From the NCBI GenBank assembly GCA_963678465.1, contig OY782858.1:2790001-2854000 (forward strand): a DNA stretch of 64,000 nucleotides, given 5' to 3'. The position numbers were made by a program, and so were the translations under genes. Below, piece by piece: positions 49,204 to 57,426 of the stretch; position 1 is the stretch's first letter, and every line of letters begins with the position of its first letter. The notes under the pieces were generated by a model. It was not told the origin of the DNA, ran no database searches, and saw only the letters and a list, made by a program, of their open reading frames with translations. This DNA is from Paludibacter sp963678465 (GTDB lineage Bacteria > Bacteroidota > Bacteroidia > Bacteroidales > Paludibacteraceae).

Positions 49204-49668
49204 CTACTTCAATTCATCATTCGCATAAATGAATCCAATATTGTTTCGGTTGTATTCAAAGATCTCAGCATCTTGAAAAAACCTGTTTAATTCTTCTTTA
49301 GCATTATCAACCGTATCCGACGTATGGATTATGTTTTCCTGAACACTTACACTGAAATCTCCACGAATAGTACCTTGAAGGGCTTCTCGTCCGTTTGTTT
49401 TCCCTGCCATTGCATGTACAATTTCCACTGCATTAATTCCTTTCCAGCAACATACAATAACCGGTGTAATCATCATGCTATCCACAATACGTTTAAAAAA
49501 AGGACGGTCGGCTAAATGTGCGTAATGTTCCAATAAAATTTCATTTGAAAGTTGGATCATTTTAATACCACACAATTGCAACCCTTTTCGTTCGAAACGG
49601 GTTATAACTTCACCGACCAATTCCCTTTGAATAGCTCCGGGTTTGATAATAACAAGTGTTTTTTCCAT
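49204..49668 (-). CDS. ndk: Nucleoside-diphosphate kinase
   Basis: Transfers the terminal phosphate from ATP to other nucleoside diphosphates. The 154-residue protein starts MEKTLVIIKPGAIQRELVGE and has the catalytic His in ENIIHTSDTVDNAKEEL (family: NxxHGSDS). An in-frame start at 49713 is excluded because the -7 box (49711-49718) overlaps it. Two segments differ slightly from the usual NDK sequence (GTIRGDFSVS; HTSD in place of HGSD), without loss of the catalytic His. Confidence 0.95.
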   Translation of the reverse strand: MEKTLVIIKPGAIQRELVGEVITRFERKGLQLCGIKMIQLSNEILLEHYAHLADRPFFKRIVDSMMITPVIVCCWKGINAVEIVHAMAGKTNGREALQGTIRGDFSVSVQENIIHTSDTVDNAKEELNRFFQDAEIFEYNRNNIGFIYANDELK

Positions 49669-49710
49669 AATTCTAATCGTAAAAAGAACGGAAATAAAGT
49701 AAAGAGATTC

Positions 49711-49718
49711 CAAAAATA
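49711..49718 (-). promoter_or_regulatory. -7 promoter box of ndk
   Basis: The minus strand reads TATTTTTG (TAnnTTTG). It overlaps the alternative start codon at 49713 and so fixes the ndk start at 49668. Confidence 0.55.
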
Positions 49719-49756
49719 AGAAAATGTGTCAATAAGTCAAAATATGTTCTGATTAT

Positions 49757-51853
49757 TTAACTTATTACTCCCCAATTTAATGTATTCGTTTTTAATTTTC
49801 TGAGTTGAGTCAGTAAAACCCGGTTTTCTGTCTTTTCGAGTGAAGGATCATCTTCAAGTATTTCCATAGCTGCACCGCGCGCAATTTCGAGCATTTTTCC
49901 ATCCTGAGCAAGATTAGCTATTTTAAGTTCGAACGGCAAACCACTTTGTATTGTTCCTTCCAAATCGCCCGGACCTCTGAGTTGCAAATCGGCTTCCGAA
50001 ATCTCAAATCCATCGTTGGTGCGCACCATAATTTCCATCCGTTTGCGGGTTTCAGAAGCAAGTTTAAACCCGGTGAGCAATATACAGAAAGACTGATCGG
50101 CACCACGACCTACCCGTCCGCGCAATTGGTGCAACTGCGACAAACCAAAACGTTCGGCATTTTCAATAACCATAACCGAAGCATTAGTAACATTAACTCC
50201 AACCTCTATTACCGTGGTAGCCACCATTATTTGCGCTTCGCCCGATACAAATTTCTGCATTTGAAACTCCTTTTCAGCATTTTTCAATTTACCGTGCACC
50301 TTACAAATTTTGTAGTCGGGAAAAGTTTCGCTGATATAATTGTAACCATTTTCGAGATCCTGCAAATCCATTTTTTCTGATTCCTGTATCAGCGGATATA
50401 CAATGTAAACCTGACGTCCTGCATTTACCTGTTTTGCAATAAACTGATTCAGTCCCTGGCGTTTATTCTGATAATAATGATAGGTTTGAATCGGTTTCCG
50501 ACCCGGAGGAAGTTCATCTATCACCGACACGCTCAGATCGCCATAAAGTGTCATGGCCAAAGTACGGGGAATTGGAGTGGCCGTCATTACAAGAATATGA
50601 GGTGGCTGATGATTCTTTTTCCACAGTTTCGAACGTTGCTCCACCCCAAAGCGGTGCTGTTCATCGATAACCACTAAGCCCAGGTTGGCAAACTGCACCG
50701 TATCTTCGATCAAAGCAAGTGTGCCAATCAGAATATTCAATTCGCCCGAGCGAAGTTTTCCATGTATTTCTTCACGTGCTTTAGGCCGGGTAGAACCTGT
50801 AAGCAAAGCCACCCTTACTCCTATGTCGCCAAGCATTTCTTTTATTGTTTCGAAATGCTGATTGGCCAAAATTTCGGTAGGCGCCATTATAGCTGCCTGA
50901 AAACCATTGTCGATGGCCATGAGCATGGCCATAAGCGCTACTAACGTTTTGCCACTACCAACATCTCCTTGCAATAAACGATTCATTTGCTTTCCCGAAC
51001 CAACATCTGTACGAATTTCGCGCAACACCCGCTTTTGCGCACCGGTAAGTTCGAAAGGTAAATAATGGCTAAAAAAAGCATTAAAATAGTGACCTATCTG
51101 CGCAAAAACAAAACCTTTAAAGTTCTGCTCGCGCCATTTAGTTTGCCTTAAAATACTGAGTTGAATATAGAAAAGCTCTTCGAACTTCAAGCGTTGACGG
51201 GCCTTATTAAGTGCGTCTGCATTTTTTGGAAAATGAACATTTATCAATGAATCGGTCAGGTTCATTAATGCAAATCGTTTCAGTATATAAGCCGGAAGTG
51301 ATTCAGGAATACCGTTTTGGAGGTTTTTTATCAATGGAAAAATGATCTTCTGTATCGTTTTCGAATTCAGAAAACCACTTTTCATTTTCTCTGTGGTATT
51401 GTAGAAAGGCTGTAAACCCATCTGCTCAGCGGGAGGCAGCTGCGTAACCAAATCTATTTCGGGATGCACCAAACTGTATCGGCCATTAAACGCTGTAGGT
51501 TTTCCAAAAACAACATAATCGAGTCCCGTTTTATATTTCTCAAGAATAAATTTTATGCCTTTGAACCAAACAAGCTCAAGCGTTCCTTTACCATCAGTAA
51601 ACTGAGCTGTTAACCTCAGACTTTTCCCTTCTCCAAATTTCTCAAACTTCAAAATCTGCCCTTTCACCTGTATAAATGGCATGTCTTCGGTGAGTTCGTG
51701 AAGGTAATAAAACCTGCTTCGGTCAACATATTTGTATGGATAATGGCGCAACAAATCTTCTACCGAACGGATGCCAAGTTCCGAAGCCAAAAGCGTAGCT
51801 TTTTTTGGCCCCACACCTGTAAGGTATTTTATGTCCTGCATCGAGAAATCCAT
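49757..51853 (-). CDS. recG: ATP-dependent DNA helicase RecG
   Basis: Remodels stalled replication forks and Holliday junctions. The 698-residue protein has the N-terminal wedge (OB) domain with YKYVDRSRFYYLHELTEDMP. The superfamily 2 helicase motifs follow: Walker A LLQGDVGSGKT, DEQH box VVIDEQHRFGVEQRS, MTATPIPRTLA and the motif VI region QLRGRVGRG. It follows the acyltransferase gene by 23 bases and ispD further upstream, forming a likely ispD-acyltransferase-recG operon. Confidence 0.97.
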   Translation of the reverse strand: MDFSMQDIKYLTGVGPKKATLLASELGIRSVEDLLRHYPYKYVDRSRFYYLHELTEDMPFIQVKGQILKFEKFGEGKSLRLTAQFTDGKGTLELVWFKGIKFILEKYKTGLDYVVFGKPTAFNGRYSLVHPEIDLVTQLPPAEQMGLQPFYNTTEKMKSGFLNSKTIQKIIFPLIKNLQNGIPESLPAYILKRFALMNLTDSLINVHFPKNADALNKARQRLKFEELFYIQLSILRQTKWREQNFKGFVFAQIGHYFNAFFSHYLPFELTGAQKRVLREIRTDVGSGKQMNRLLQGDVGSGKTLVALMAMLMAIDNGFQAAIMAPTEILANQHFETIKEMLGDIGVRVALLTGSTRPKAREEIHGKLRSGELNILIGTLALIEDTVQFANLGLVVIDEQHRFGVEQRSKLWKKNHQPPHILVMTATPIPRTLAMTLYGDLSVSVIDELPPGRKPIQTYHYYQNKRQGLNQFIAKQVNAGRQVYIVYPLIQESEKMDLQDLENGYNYISETFPDYKICKVHGKLKNAEKEFQMQKFVSGEAQIMVATTVIEVGVNVTNASVMVIENAERFGLSQLHQLRGRVGRGADQSFCILLTGFKLASETRKRMEIMVRTNDGFEISEADLQLRGPGDLEGTIQSGLPFELKIANLAQDGKMLEIARGAAMEILEDDPSLEKTENRVLLTQLRKLKTNTLNWGVIS

Positions 51854-51876
51854 AAATCGGAACTTTTTTTGTTTAA

Positions 51877-52932
51877 TCAGCCTGAAATATATTTCCCTCC
51901 GGGGATTTTTCTTATAAAAAATATGACAATCATTGAACTTAACAAAACCATTAACAATAACAACGGTAAAGAAACGACAGGATGTGCAAAAGACCAGTAA
52001 ATGCCATTTCGGAAAAGCACTCCGATAATGATAATGTGCACAAGGTAAACGCCATAACTATAATCGCTTATCACTGTGCATGCTTGCGAGAGATATTTGT
52101 TTTCAACAACAATCCCTTTTATCAATACAAAAATGGCAACAGCCTGAATAATTGTATTGATTGAAAAATAGCTGTAAATTTTCAAATTAAGCCGACCATC
52201 GGATTTGCTCATAAAATAAGCAGCCAATGCGCAAAAAACAACACTCAACGCATATGTAATTCCGGCAACAAAATGCTGTTTACTAAACTTTATCTCCACC
52301 TTATTCAGAAAATAACCGAGAACAACAAATCCACTGTATTGCAAATAACCTAAGAGTTTATATTCATAGTCGCCGGTCCATTTATAAAAACTCAAATTCA
52401 TCGAATTTGTAGCAACACAAAGCAGCATCCATGCCAATAAAGCAAAGAATAACTGCTTGTCACTGGCTCTTCGAACCGCTTTGCCGATAAAAGGGATGAA
52501 CAAGTAAATAAATATTATCATATAAATGTACCAGAAGTGCTTCGAGATACCTTCGTCGAGGAATAATCCGACCGCCCACTGAATTATCTCGTTCATCTGT
52601 TGCGGCTGTTGATGCGGCTGAAGCATTAACCAGCGGTACACCCAATATACCAACATCCAAAACAGGAAAGGAACAAGCACCCGCATCATTCTCTTTTTAT
52701 AAAACACTGCTAATGGATACTCTTTGCCAAGCAGCGTGGCGCCGCTAAGCATCAGAAACAAAGGAACAGCAAACCTGGAGGCACTATCAAAAATATTTCC
52801 CACCCACCATTCACTCATGCTGTGTCCATAAGCCATATTCAGCACGGGACTGGAAGTATGAATTACAATTACGCCAATCGTAGCCAATGCACGCAGGACA
52901 TCAAGGTATTGAATTTTACTTTTCTCCGGCAT
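51877..52932 (-). CDS. Acyltransferase-3 family membrane protein
   Basis: A 351-residue inner-membrane protein with about ten hydrophobic helices. It begins KIQYLDVLRALATIGVIVIH, where the LDVLRA and conserved His of the acyltransferase-3 (OafA/WecH) family lie, and has RFAVPLFLMLSGATLLGKEY. It probably transfers an acetyl or other acyl group to a surface glycan or lipid; the acceptor is unknown. The start lies 2 bases after the ispD stop, and recG follows by 23 bases. Confidence 0.88.
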   Translation of the reverse strand: MPEKSKIQYLDVLRALATIGVIVIHTSSPVLNMAYGHSMSEWWVGNIFDSASRFAVPLFLMLSGATLLGKEYPLAVFYKKRMMRVLVPFLFWMLVYWVYRWLMLQPHQQPQQMNEIIQWAVGLFLDEGISKHFWYIYMIIFIYLFIPFIGKAVRRASDKQLFFALLAWMLLCVATNSMNLSFYKWTGDYEYKLLGYLQYSGFVVLGYFLNKVEIKFSKQHFVAGITYALSVVFCALAAYFMSKSDGRLNLKIYSYFSINTIIQAVAIFVLIKGIVVENKYLSQACTVISDYSYGVYLVHIIIIGVLFRNGIYWSFAHPVVSLPLLLLMVLLSSMIVIFFIRKIPGGKYISG

Positions 52933-52934
52933 TG

Positions 52935-53603
52935 TTATCTCTTCATCAATTCGTTTGCAATTATCAAATCCATTTCGGTAGTTATCTTTATATTTTCACG
53001 ATTGCCTGCGACAAGGTAAATTTTCGCTCCTAACGCCTCCACTACCGAGGCATCATCGGTAAAATGCTCCGAAAATTCTTGTTTATAAGCCTTTATTAAC
53101 AATTCCCCATCGAAAACCTGAGGTGTTTGCACAAATTTATATTCCGAACGATTTACAGAAACACTACCATTGTCAGTTATTTTTCTGATACTGTCAATCG
53201 CATCAATTACAGGCACTGCTGTACCATATTCCGATGCTGCATCAAAACAAGCGCTGATGGTTTCAACACTTACCAACGGACGAACACCATCGTGAACTGC
53301 AACAAGCGAAGGAATTGAAACAGCCGTCAAACCGTTTTTTACCGAATGAAAACGAGTGGATCCACCACATTCAATTGTATGCGTAAGCGTAAAGGCATGT
53401 TTTTTGCAAAGCGATTTCCAAACATCAATTTGATCGGCTGGAAGAACAAGAACAATTTGAATTTCAGGATCGAAATTATGGAATACCTCGAGAGTATACA
53501 TTAAAATGGGTCTGCCCTTTATTTCGAGAAATTGCTTGGGAACAACCGCTTTCATGCGTTCGCCCTTTCCGCCTGCAACTATAATTACAACTTTCGGTAT
53601 CAT
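52935..53603 (-). CDS. ispD: 2-C-methyl-D-erythritol 4-phosphate cytidylyltransferase
   Basis: Third step of the non-mevalonate isoprenoid pathway: CTP-dependent cytidylylation of methylerythritol phosphate. The 222-residue protein starts MIPKVVIIVAGGKGERMK (nucleotide-binding loop GGKGERMK), then VPKQFLEIKGRPILMYTLE, VAVHDGVRPLVS and the late DDASVVEALGAKIYLVAGN. The frame runs 13 codons further upstream, but the -7 box (53630-53637) leaves the ATG at 53603 as the start. First gene of the operon with the acyltransferase and recG. Confidence 0.95.
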   Translation of the reverse strand: MIPKVVIIVAGGKGERMKAVVPKQFLEIKGRPILMYTLEVFHNFDPEIQIVLVLPADQIDVWKSLCKKHAFTLTHTIECGGSTRFHSVKNGLTAVSIPSLVAVHDGVRPLVSVETISACFDAASEYGTAVPVIDAIDSIRKITDNGSVSVNRSEYKFVQTPQVFDGELLIKAYKQEFSEHFTDDASVVEALGAKIYLVAGNRENIKITTEMDLIIANELMKR

Positions 53604-53629
53604 TTTAAAATCGCGATTAAAATATGGAA

Positions 53630-53637
53630 CAAAGATA
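53630..53637 (-). promoter_or_regulatory. -7 promoter box of ispD
   Basis: The minus strand reads TATCTTTG (TAnnTTTG), giving a leader of about 22-25 bases to the ATG at 53603. Confidence 0.6.
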
Positions 53638-53784
53638 AACATTTAAGAGATAAAACCGTGAAATTTCTTTTTTCAAAAACAAGCAGTCAAAAAACAATCC
53701 GAATACAGGCACAATGCCAAAGCGAAGAAAACCACTTTAAATGAATAAATTGACCAAAAAATTCGTTGAACCGCCAACATTTTA

Positions 53785-53792
53785 TAACTTTG
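53785..53792 (+). promoter_or_regulatory. -7 promoter box of the SPOR-domain gene
   Basis: Reads TAACTTTG followed by C (TAnnTTTG), about 20 bases before the ATG at 53813. Confidence 0.6.
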
Positions 53793-53812
53793 CACTCAAA
53801 ATATTACAAAAC

Positions 53813-54286
53813 ATGAACAGATTCAGCATAATACTTTTTTCAATATTTTTCTTTGTTTCGCTTGCAGCGCAAGAGACAGAAAATGCTGCAAAACAGAATA
53901 TTTTCGATGTTTTAGCAACTGTAGACTCGGCAAGTAAAGCTACGGTAAAGATTTATCAGGACGAAAGAATAGCACTTGCCGTTGCCAACCGAAGATCATC
54001 TTCGGAGGTTCAAAGCACTCAAACCACAAGCGGTTACAGAGTTCAGGTTTTTTCGAGCAATGCACAACGTACTGCGAAAGCAGATGCGTTTAAAATCGAA
54101 AAAATACTGCGTGAGGAATTTCCGGACTTAGCTGTATATCTGAATTATACATCGCCATTTTGGAAAGTGAGAGTCGGTGATTTCAAAACATACAAAGAAG
54201 CGCAGGAGTTCAGATCTGTTTTAATTGATACTTTTCCAAATTTGCGTAGCGAGACCTATACAGTGAAGGATACTGTGAATTTATAA
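53813..54286 (+). CDS. Exported SPOR-domain protein
   Basis: A 157-residue protein with a signal peptide (MNRFSIILFSIFFFVSLAAQ) and a C-terminal SPOR domain (about 75-150: GYRVQVFSSNAQRTAKADAF, then FWKVRVGDFKTYKEAQEF). SPOR domains bind denuded peptidoglycan glycan strands and locate proteins to division sites. The frame is open 24 codons further upstream, but the -7 box at 53785-53792 and the signal peptide place the start at 53813. folE follows after 58 bases. Confidence 0.9.
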   Translation: MNRFSIILFSIFFFVSLAAQETENAAKQNIFDVLATVDSASKATVKIYQDERIALAVANRRSSSEVQSTQTTSGYRVQVFSSNAQRTAKADAFKIEKILREEFPDLAVYLNYTSPFWKVRVGDFKTYKEAQEFRSVLIDTFPNLRSETYTVKDTVNL

Positions 54287-54344
54287 CGCCATACACTTCA
54301 ATAAAAAACTAATTTCAAACAAAGCACTACAAGCATTTTAATCA

Positions 54345-54941
54345 ATGGATTTTAATATCAACCAGCCCGTACCTTTCGATGCAGAAAAAACTGCCAGGAT
54401 TGCCCAACATTATCGCGAAATCATAAACCTTATTGGCGAAAATCCTGAGCGTGAAGGCCTACTGAAAACACCTGAACGAGTGTCGAAATCAATGCAATTT
54501 TTAATGAACGGATACGAACAAGATCCGGAAGAGATATTGCGCTCGGCCATGTTTACGGAGGATTACCGTCAGATGGTGATTGTAAAGGACATTGATTTTT
54601 ACTCTATGTGCGAACATCATATGTTGCCTTTTTTCGGCAGAGCACATATTGCCTACATTCCTAACCACAGAATTACCGGACTAAGCAAAATTGCACGCGT
54701 CGTAGAGGTTTACGCCCGCCGACTGCAAGTGCAGGAACGCATGACCACTCAGATCAAGGAATGCATTCAAAACACGCTTAACCCACTCGGCGTAATGGTA
54801 ATTCTCGAAGCACAGCACCTTTGCATGCAAATGCGTGGCGTACAAAAACAAAATTCGATCACTACTACGTCCGACTTTACAGGGGTTTTTCAGCAAGCAA
54901 AAACACGAGAAGAGTTTATGAACCTGATCAACAGGAAATAA
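54345..54941 (+). CDS. folE: GTP cyclohydrolase I
   Basis: First step of folate (tetrahydrobiopterin) synthesis, converting GTP to dihydroneopterin triphosphate. The 198-residue protein shows ENPEREGLLKTPERVSKSMQ, the zinc-binding SMCEHHMLPFFGRAHIAYIP, then LSKIARVVEVYARRLQVQER and LEAQHLCMQMRGVQKQNS. Length is normal. Its stop is only 4 bases from the stop of the convergent GT-C gene. Confidence 0.97.
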   Translation: MDFNINQPVPFDAEKTARIAQHYREIINLIGENPEREGLLKTPERVSKSMQFLMNGYEQDPEEILRSAMFTEDYRQMVIVKDIDFYSMCEHHMLPFFGRAHIAYIPNHRITGLSKIARVVEVYARRLQVQERMTTQIKECIQNTLNPLGVMVILEAQHLCMQMRGVQKQNSITTTSDFTGVFQQAKTREEFMNLINRK

Positions 54942-54945
54942 ATCC

Positions 54946-56094
54946 CTAATCATCAGTCGTTTTTGCCGCCAAAGCCATAATTGAGTACGGCAAAAAAAGC
55001 GTAAAATAAGAAATATCGTAGGTGCTGTCAGTAAACAACGAATCAGAAATACCTCTTGTAAGCATTAAACTTATCTGTGAAACGAGAATAAAAAGAAATA
55101 TAAATACTGCCGTGGAATTGAAAAAATCAGTCATATTTTTCCATTTCATAGCAAATACTATTCCCAAAGCTATCATTCCCATCAGCAATATCGGATTTCC
55201 GACACTTGTTTGAGACATGAACGGATTTCGTGAAAAGAAAACCCAGTTATCGTTTACAGTCCAAAGTACGAATGGTAAAAATGTGAGTACAACTAATCCG
55301 AGAATAGCTGCCGGAAAGATCAACTTCTTTGTCCAATTCAGTTTGGTATAAGTAGCAAAGAGGAAAAGCGCTACAGGTAAAATTGCCGAAAGACGCGTAG
55401 ATGTAATTAGCCCACAACAAAAAATAGTCAGTATAAAGCTCTTTTCTATACTGATTTTTTTTTGGGAATACCACAGAATAAATATAAAAACAAGAAAGGC
55501 ATTACTCAGCGAATCACTACGAACCACCACCTCCCACCAGTATGCCGGTGACAAGAACAGCAGCAACAAGAAGAAAAAGGTTTTATGATAAGAACTAAAA
55601 AAAAATTGCACTGCTACAAATGTGACAACTATAAAAAAAACTAATCCAATGCCAACATCTCCAAGAAGATAAAACGGGATATTGATTATGTGCCAAATTG
55701 GGAAAGGTGAAGGAAAATTAGTTTCGCTTACATGCGTATGCACCGCATATGGATAATTACCACTGAATAGAGCTTCTAAAAAGAAACTCACGGCCGACCA
55801 TCTGTCCACCCTTATTGTGTAAGGATCTACGTAAACAAGCGCTATAATTATACCCAATACAGCAAATGACAGAAGAGCTATTGACAGGTATTTAAACACA
55901 TGAGCACTAACTCTATCAAAAAATCTATGGTATAAATAAAAAATTCCTGCTATCAACACAATGTAAATTCCTGCAATTTCAACTGCCGGAATTTCCGTTC
56001 GGGATGTGTATTTCAGAATAAACAGAACATTAACAAACAAATACAAGACTATTTGCAGGTAACTTTGCTTGAATTTCATTAAAAGCGCTTTCAT
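54946..56094 (-). CDS. GT-C-fold membrane glycosyltransferase (candidate)
   Basis: A 382-residue protein with about ten to twelve hydrophobic helices. An acidic first extracytoplasmic loop (YVDPYTIRVDRW) and a loop with NYPYAVHTHVSETNFPSPFP are consistent with GT-C enzymes, which take sugar from a polyprenyl-phosphate donor outside the membrane. The family cannot be named with certainty. Its place in a run with a GT2 and an SMR-type protein supports the final transfer step. Third gene of the trio, 79 bases after the SMR gene. Confidence 0.6.
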   Translation of the reverse strand: MKALLMKFKQSYLQIVLYLFVNVLFILKYTSRTEIPAVEIAGIYIVLIAGIFYLYHRFFDRVSAHVFKYLSIALLSFAVLGIIIALVYVDPYTIRVDRWSAVSFFLEALFSGNYPYAVHTHVSETNFPSPFPIWHIINIPFYLLGDVGIGLVFFIVVTFVAVQFFFSSYHKTFFFLLLLFLSPAYWWEVVVRSDSLSNAFLVFIFILWYSQKKISIEKSFILTIFCCGLITSTRLSAILPVALFLFATYTKLNWTKKLIFPAAILGLVVLTFLPFVLWTVNDNWVFFSRNPFMSQTSVGNPILLMGMIALGIVFAMKWKNMTDFFNSTAVFIFLFILVSQISLMLTRGISDSLFTDSTYDISYFTLFLPYSIMALAAKTTDD

Positions 56095-56173
56095 CTCCTC
56101 TTTTCTTATAAATTGTCTTCAGTTGTTTTTTAATATTCAAGCCTCCAGCTATTTTCAACCATTTCCGATATTA

Positions 56174-56497
56174 TTACCCAATAATTAAATAAATAGAAAT
56201 TATCCCAAATAAAATGCCTATAATTTGTTTGGTTTGAATGGTTTCATTAAATATCCACACACCACATAGCACAACCAATAACATTATAGCCGTAGCCATG
56301 GCTGGGGCTATTTTGCTTAGCGAAAAATATCTGTACACAAAGGATTGAAAAACAAAAGCTACAACGTAAACCGCAGCACTTAGAGCCATATAGATCAGCC
56401 ATTTTGTGCTCAACGACGATGCTGACGATGCCGTTTTTAGTAAAATCTGCGCAGCTACAGCAAAAACGATTCCCAAAAGGACCAAAACATATTTCAT
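56174..56497 (-). CDS. SMR/EamA-type small membrane protein (candidate lipid-sugar flippase)
   Basis: A 107-residue protein with four hydrophobic helices (starting MKYVLVLLGIVFAVAAQILL), the size and layout of ArnE/ArnF and other small-multidrug-resistance-like proteins. WIFNETIQTKQIIGILFGII is typical of the last two helices. Next to a polyprenyl-phosphate glycosyltransferase it is likely to flip the lipid-linked sugar. Its first base is the last base of the GT2 stop codon, so the genes are coupled. Confidence 0.8.
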   Translation of the reverse strand: MKYVLVLLGIVFAVAAQILLKTASSASSLSTKWLIYMALSAAVYVVAFVFQSFVYRYFSLSKIAPAMATAIMLLVVLCGVWIFNETIQTKQIIGILFGIISIYLIIG

Positions 56498-57417
56498 TAT
56501 TTTTTACTGATGTTATGCGTTTTTGCCACTATATAAATCGGACGTTTTTTCTGCTCATCGAATAGGAAGCCAATATATTCACCCATAATTCCGAGGATAA
56601 AAAACTGAATGCTAAACATAAATCCCAGAAAGACTATAATAGTTGTATATCCAGACACGGGCTGGTCAATAAATTTCATAACTATGCTGTAAATTGCTAC
56701 AAACAGACTGAATAGAGCCGAAATCATCCCCATGTAAATTCCTGTTTTTAGCGGTAGTTTTGACAATGTGGCAACAGCAGTGACCGAAAGAGACAAAAGC
56801 TGACGGATAGTGTACTTGCTTTTTCCTGCCGCCCGATCGGCAACTTCATATACAATCGTGGTTTTACTGAAACCAATAATCTGAATAAAACCTCGGATAA
56901 ATCGCACTCTTTCACGATAATCCTCGCGAAGAATACCGGCTACCTTTGCCGAAATGAGGAAAAAATCAGATGCATTTACTGCCAGTTCATACGGCGAGAT
57001 CAAATTTAGTGTTTTATAAAAAAGTTTAGATCTTTTCCTATTGTCCGAATCTTTACTTACCATATTTATAATTTCAACATCTCCCTCCGAAAACCGTCTC
57101 AACATCTCTATAATCATAGCAGGTGGATGTTGTAAATCACTGTCCATACAAATAATTACATCGCCTGTTGCATAGTCTATTCCGGCAATCATTGCAGCTT
57201 CGTGACCGAAATTGGTTGAAAAAAGGATAGATTTCACCGAAGAATTTTCAAGACAAATTCCGTCAATTATTTTCTGAGAATTATCAACACTTCCATCGTT
57301 TACAAAAATCAGTTCATAATTACAATCACAAATTTGCAGCGTATTCATCATTTCTTTGTAGAATGATTTTAACACCACATCTTCGTTATATACAGAAACA
57401 ATTATAGAAACTTTCAT
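56497..57417 (-). CDS. GT2 polyprenyl-phosphate glycosyltransferase (GtrB/ArnC-like)
   Basis: A 306-residue GT-A enzyme: VSIIVSVYNEDVVLKSFYKE, then FVNDGSVDNS, the metal site DSDLQHPP (DxD-like), and EVADRAAGKSKYTIRQLLSL near the membrane. It has two C-terminal helices, as in ArnC/GtrB/DPM1 proteins. It should attach a sugar from a nucleotide donor to undecaprenyl phosphate on the cytoplasmic side. It starts 9 bases after the porZ stop and overlaps the SMR gene by one base. Confidence 0.9.
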   Translation of the reverse strand: MKVSIIVSVYNEDVVLKSFYKEMMNTLQICDCNYELIFVNDGSVDNSQKIIDGICLENSSVKSILFSTNFGHEAAMIAGIDYATGDVIICMDSDLQHPPAMIIEMLRRFSEGDVEIINMVSKDSDNRKRSKLFYKTLNLISPYELAVNASDFFLISAKVAGILREDYRERVRFIRGFIQIIGFSKTTIVYEVADRAAGKSKYTIRQLLSLSVTAVATLSKLPLKTGIYMGMISALFSLFVAIYSIVMKFIDQPVSGYTTIIVFLGFMFSIQFFILGIMGEYIGFLFDEQKKRPIYIVAKTHNISKK

Positions 57418-57426
57418 TGTTTTTTA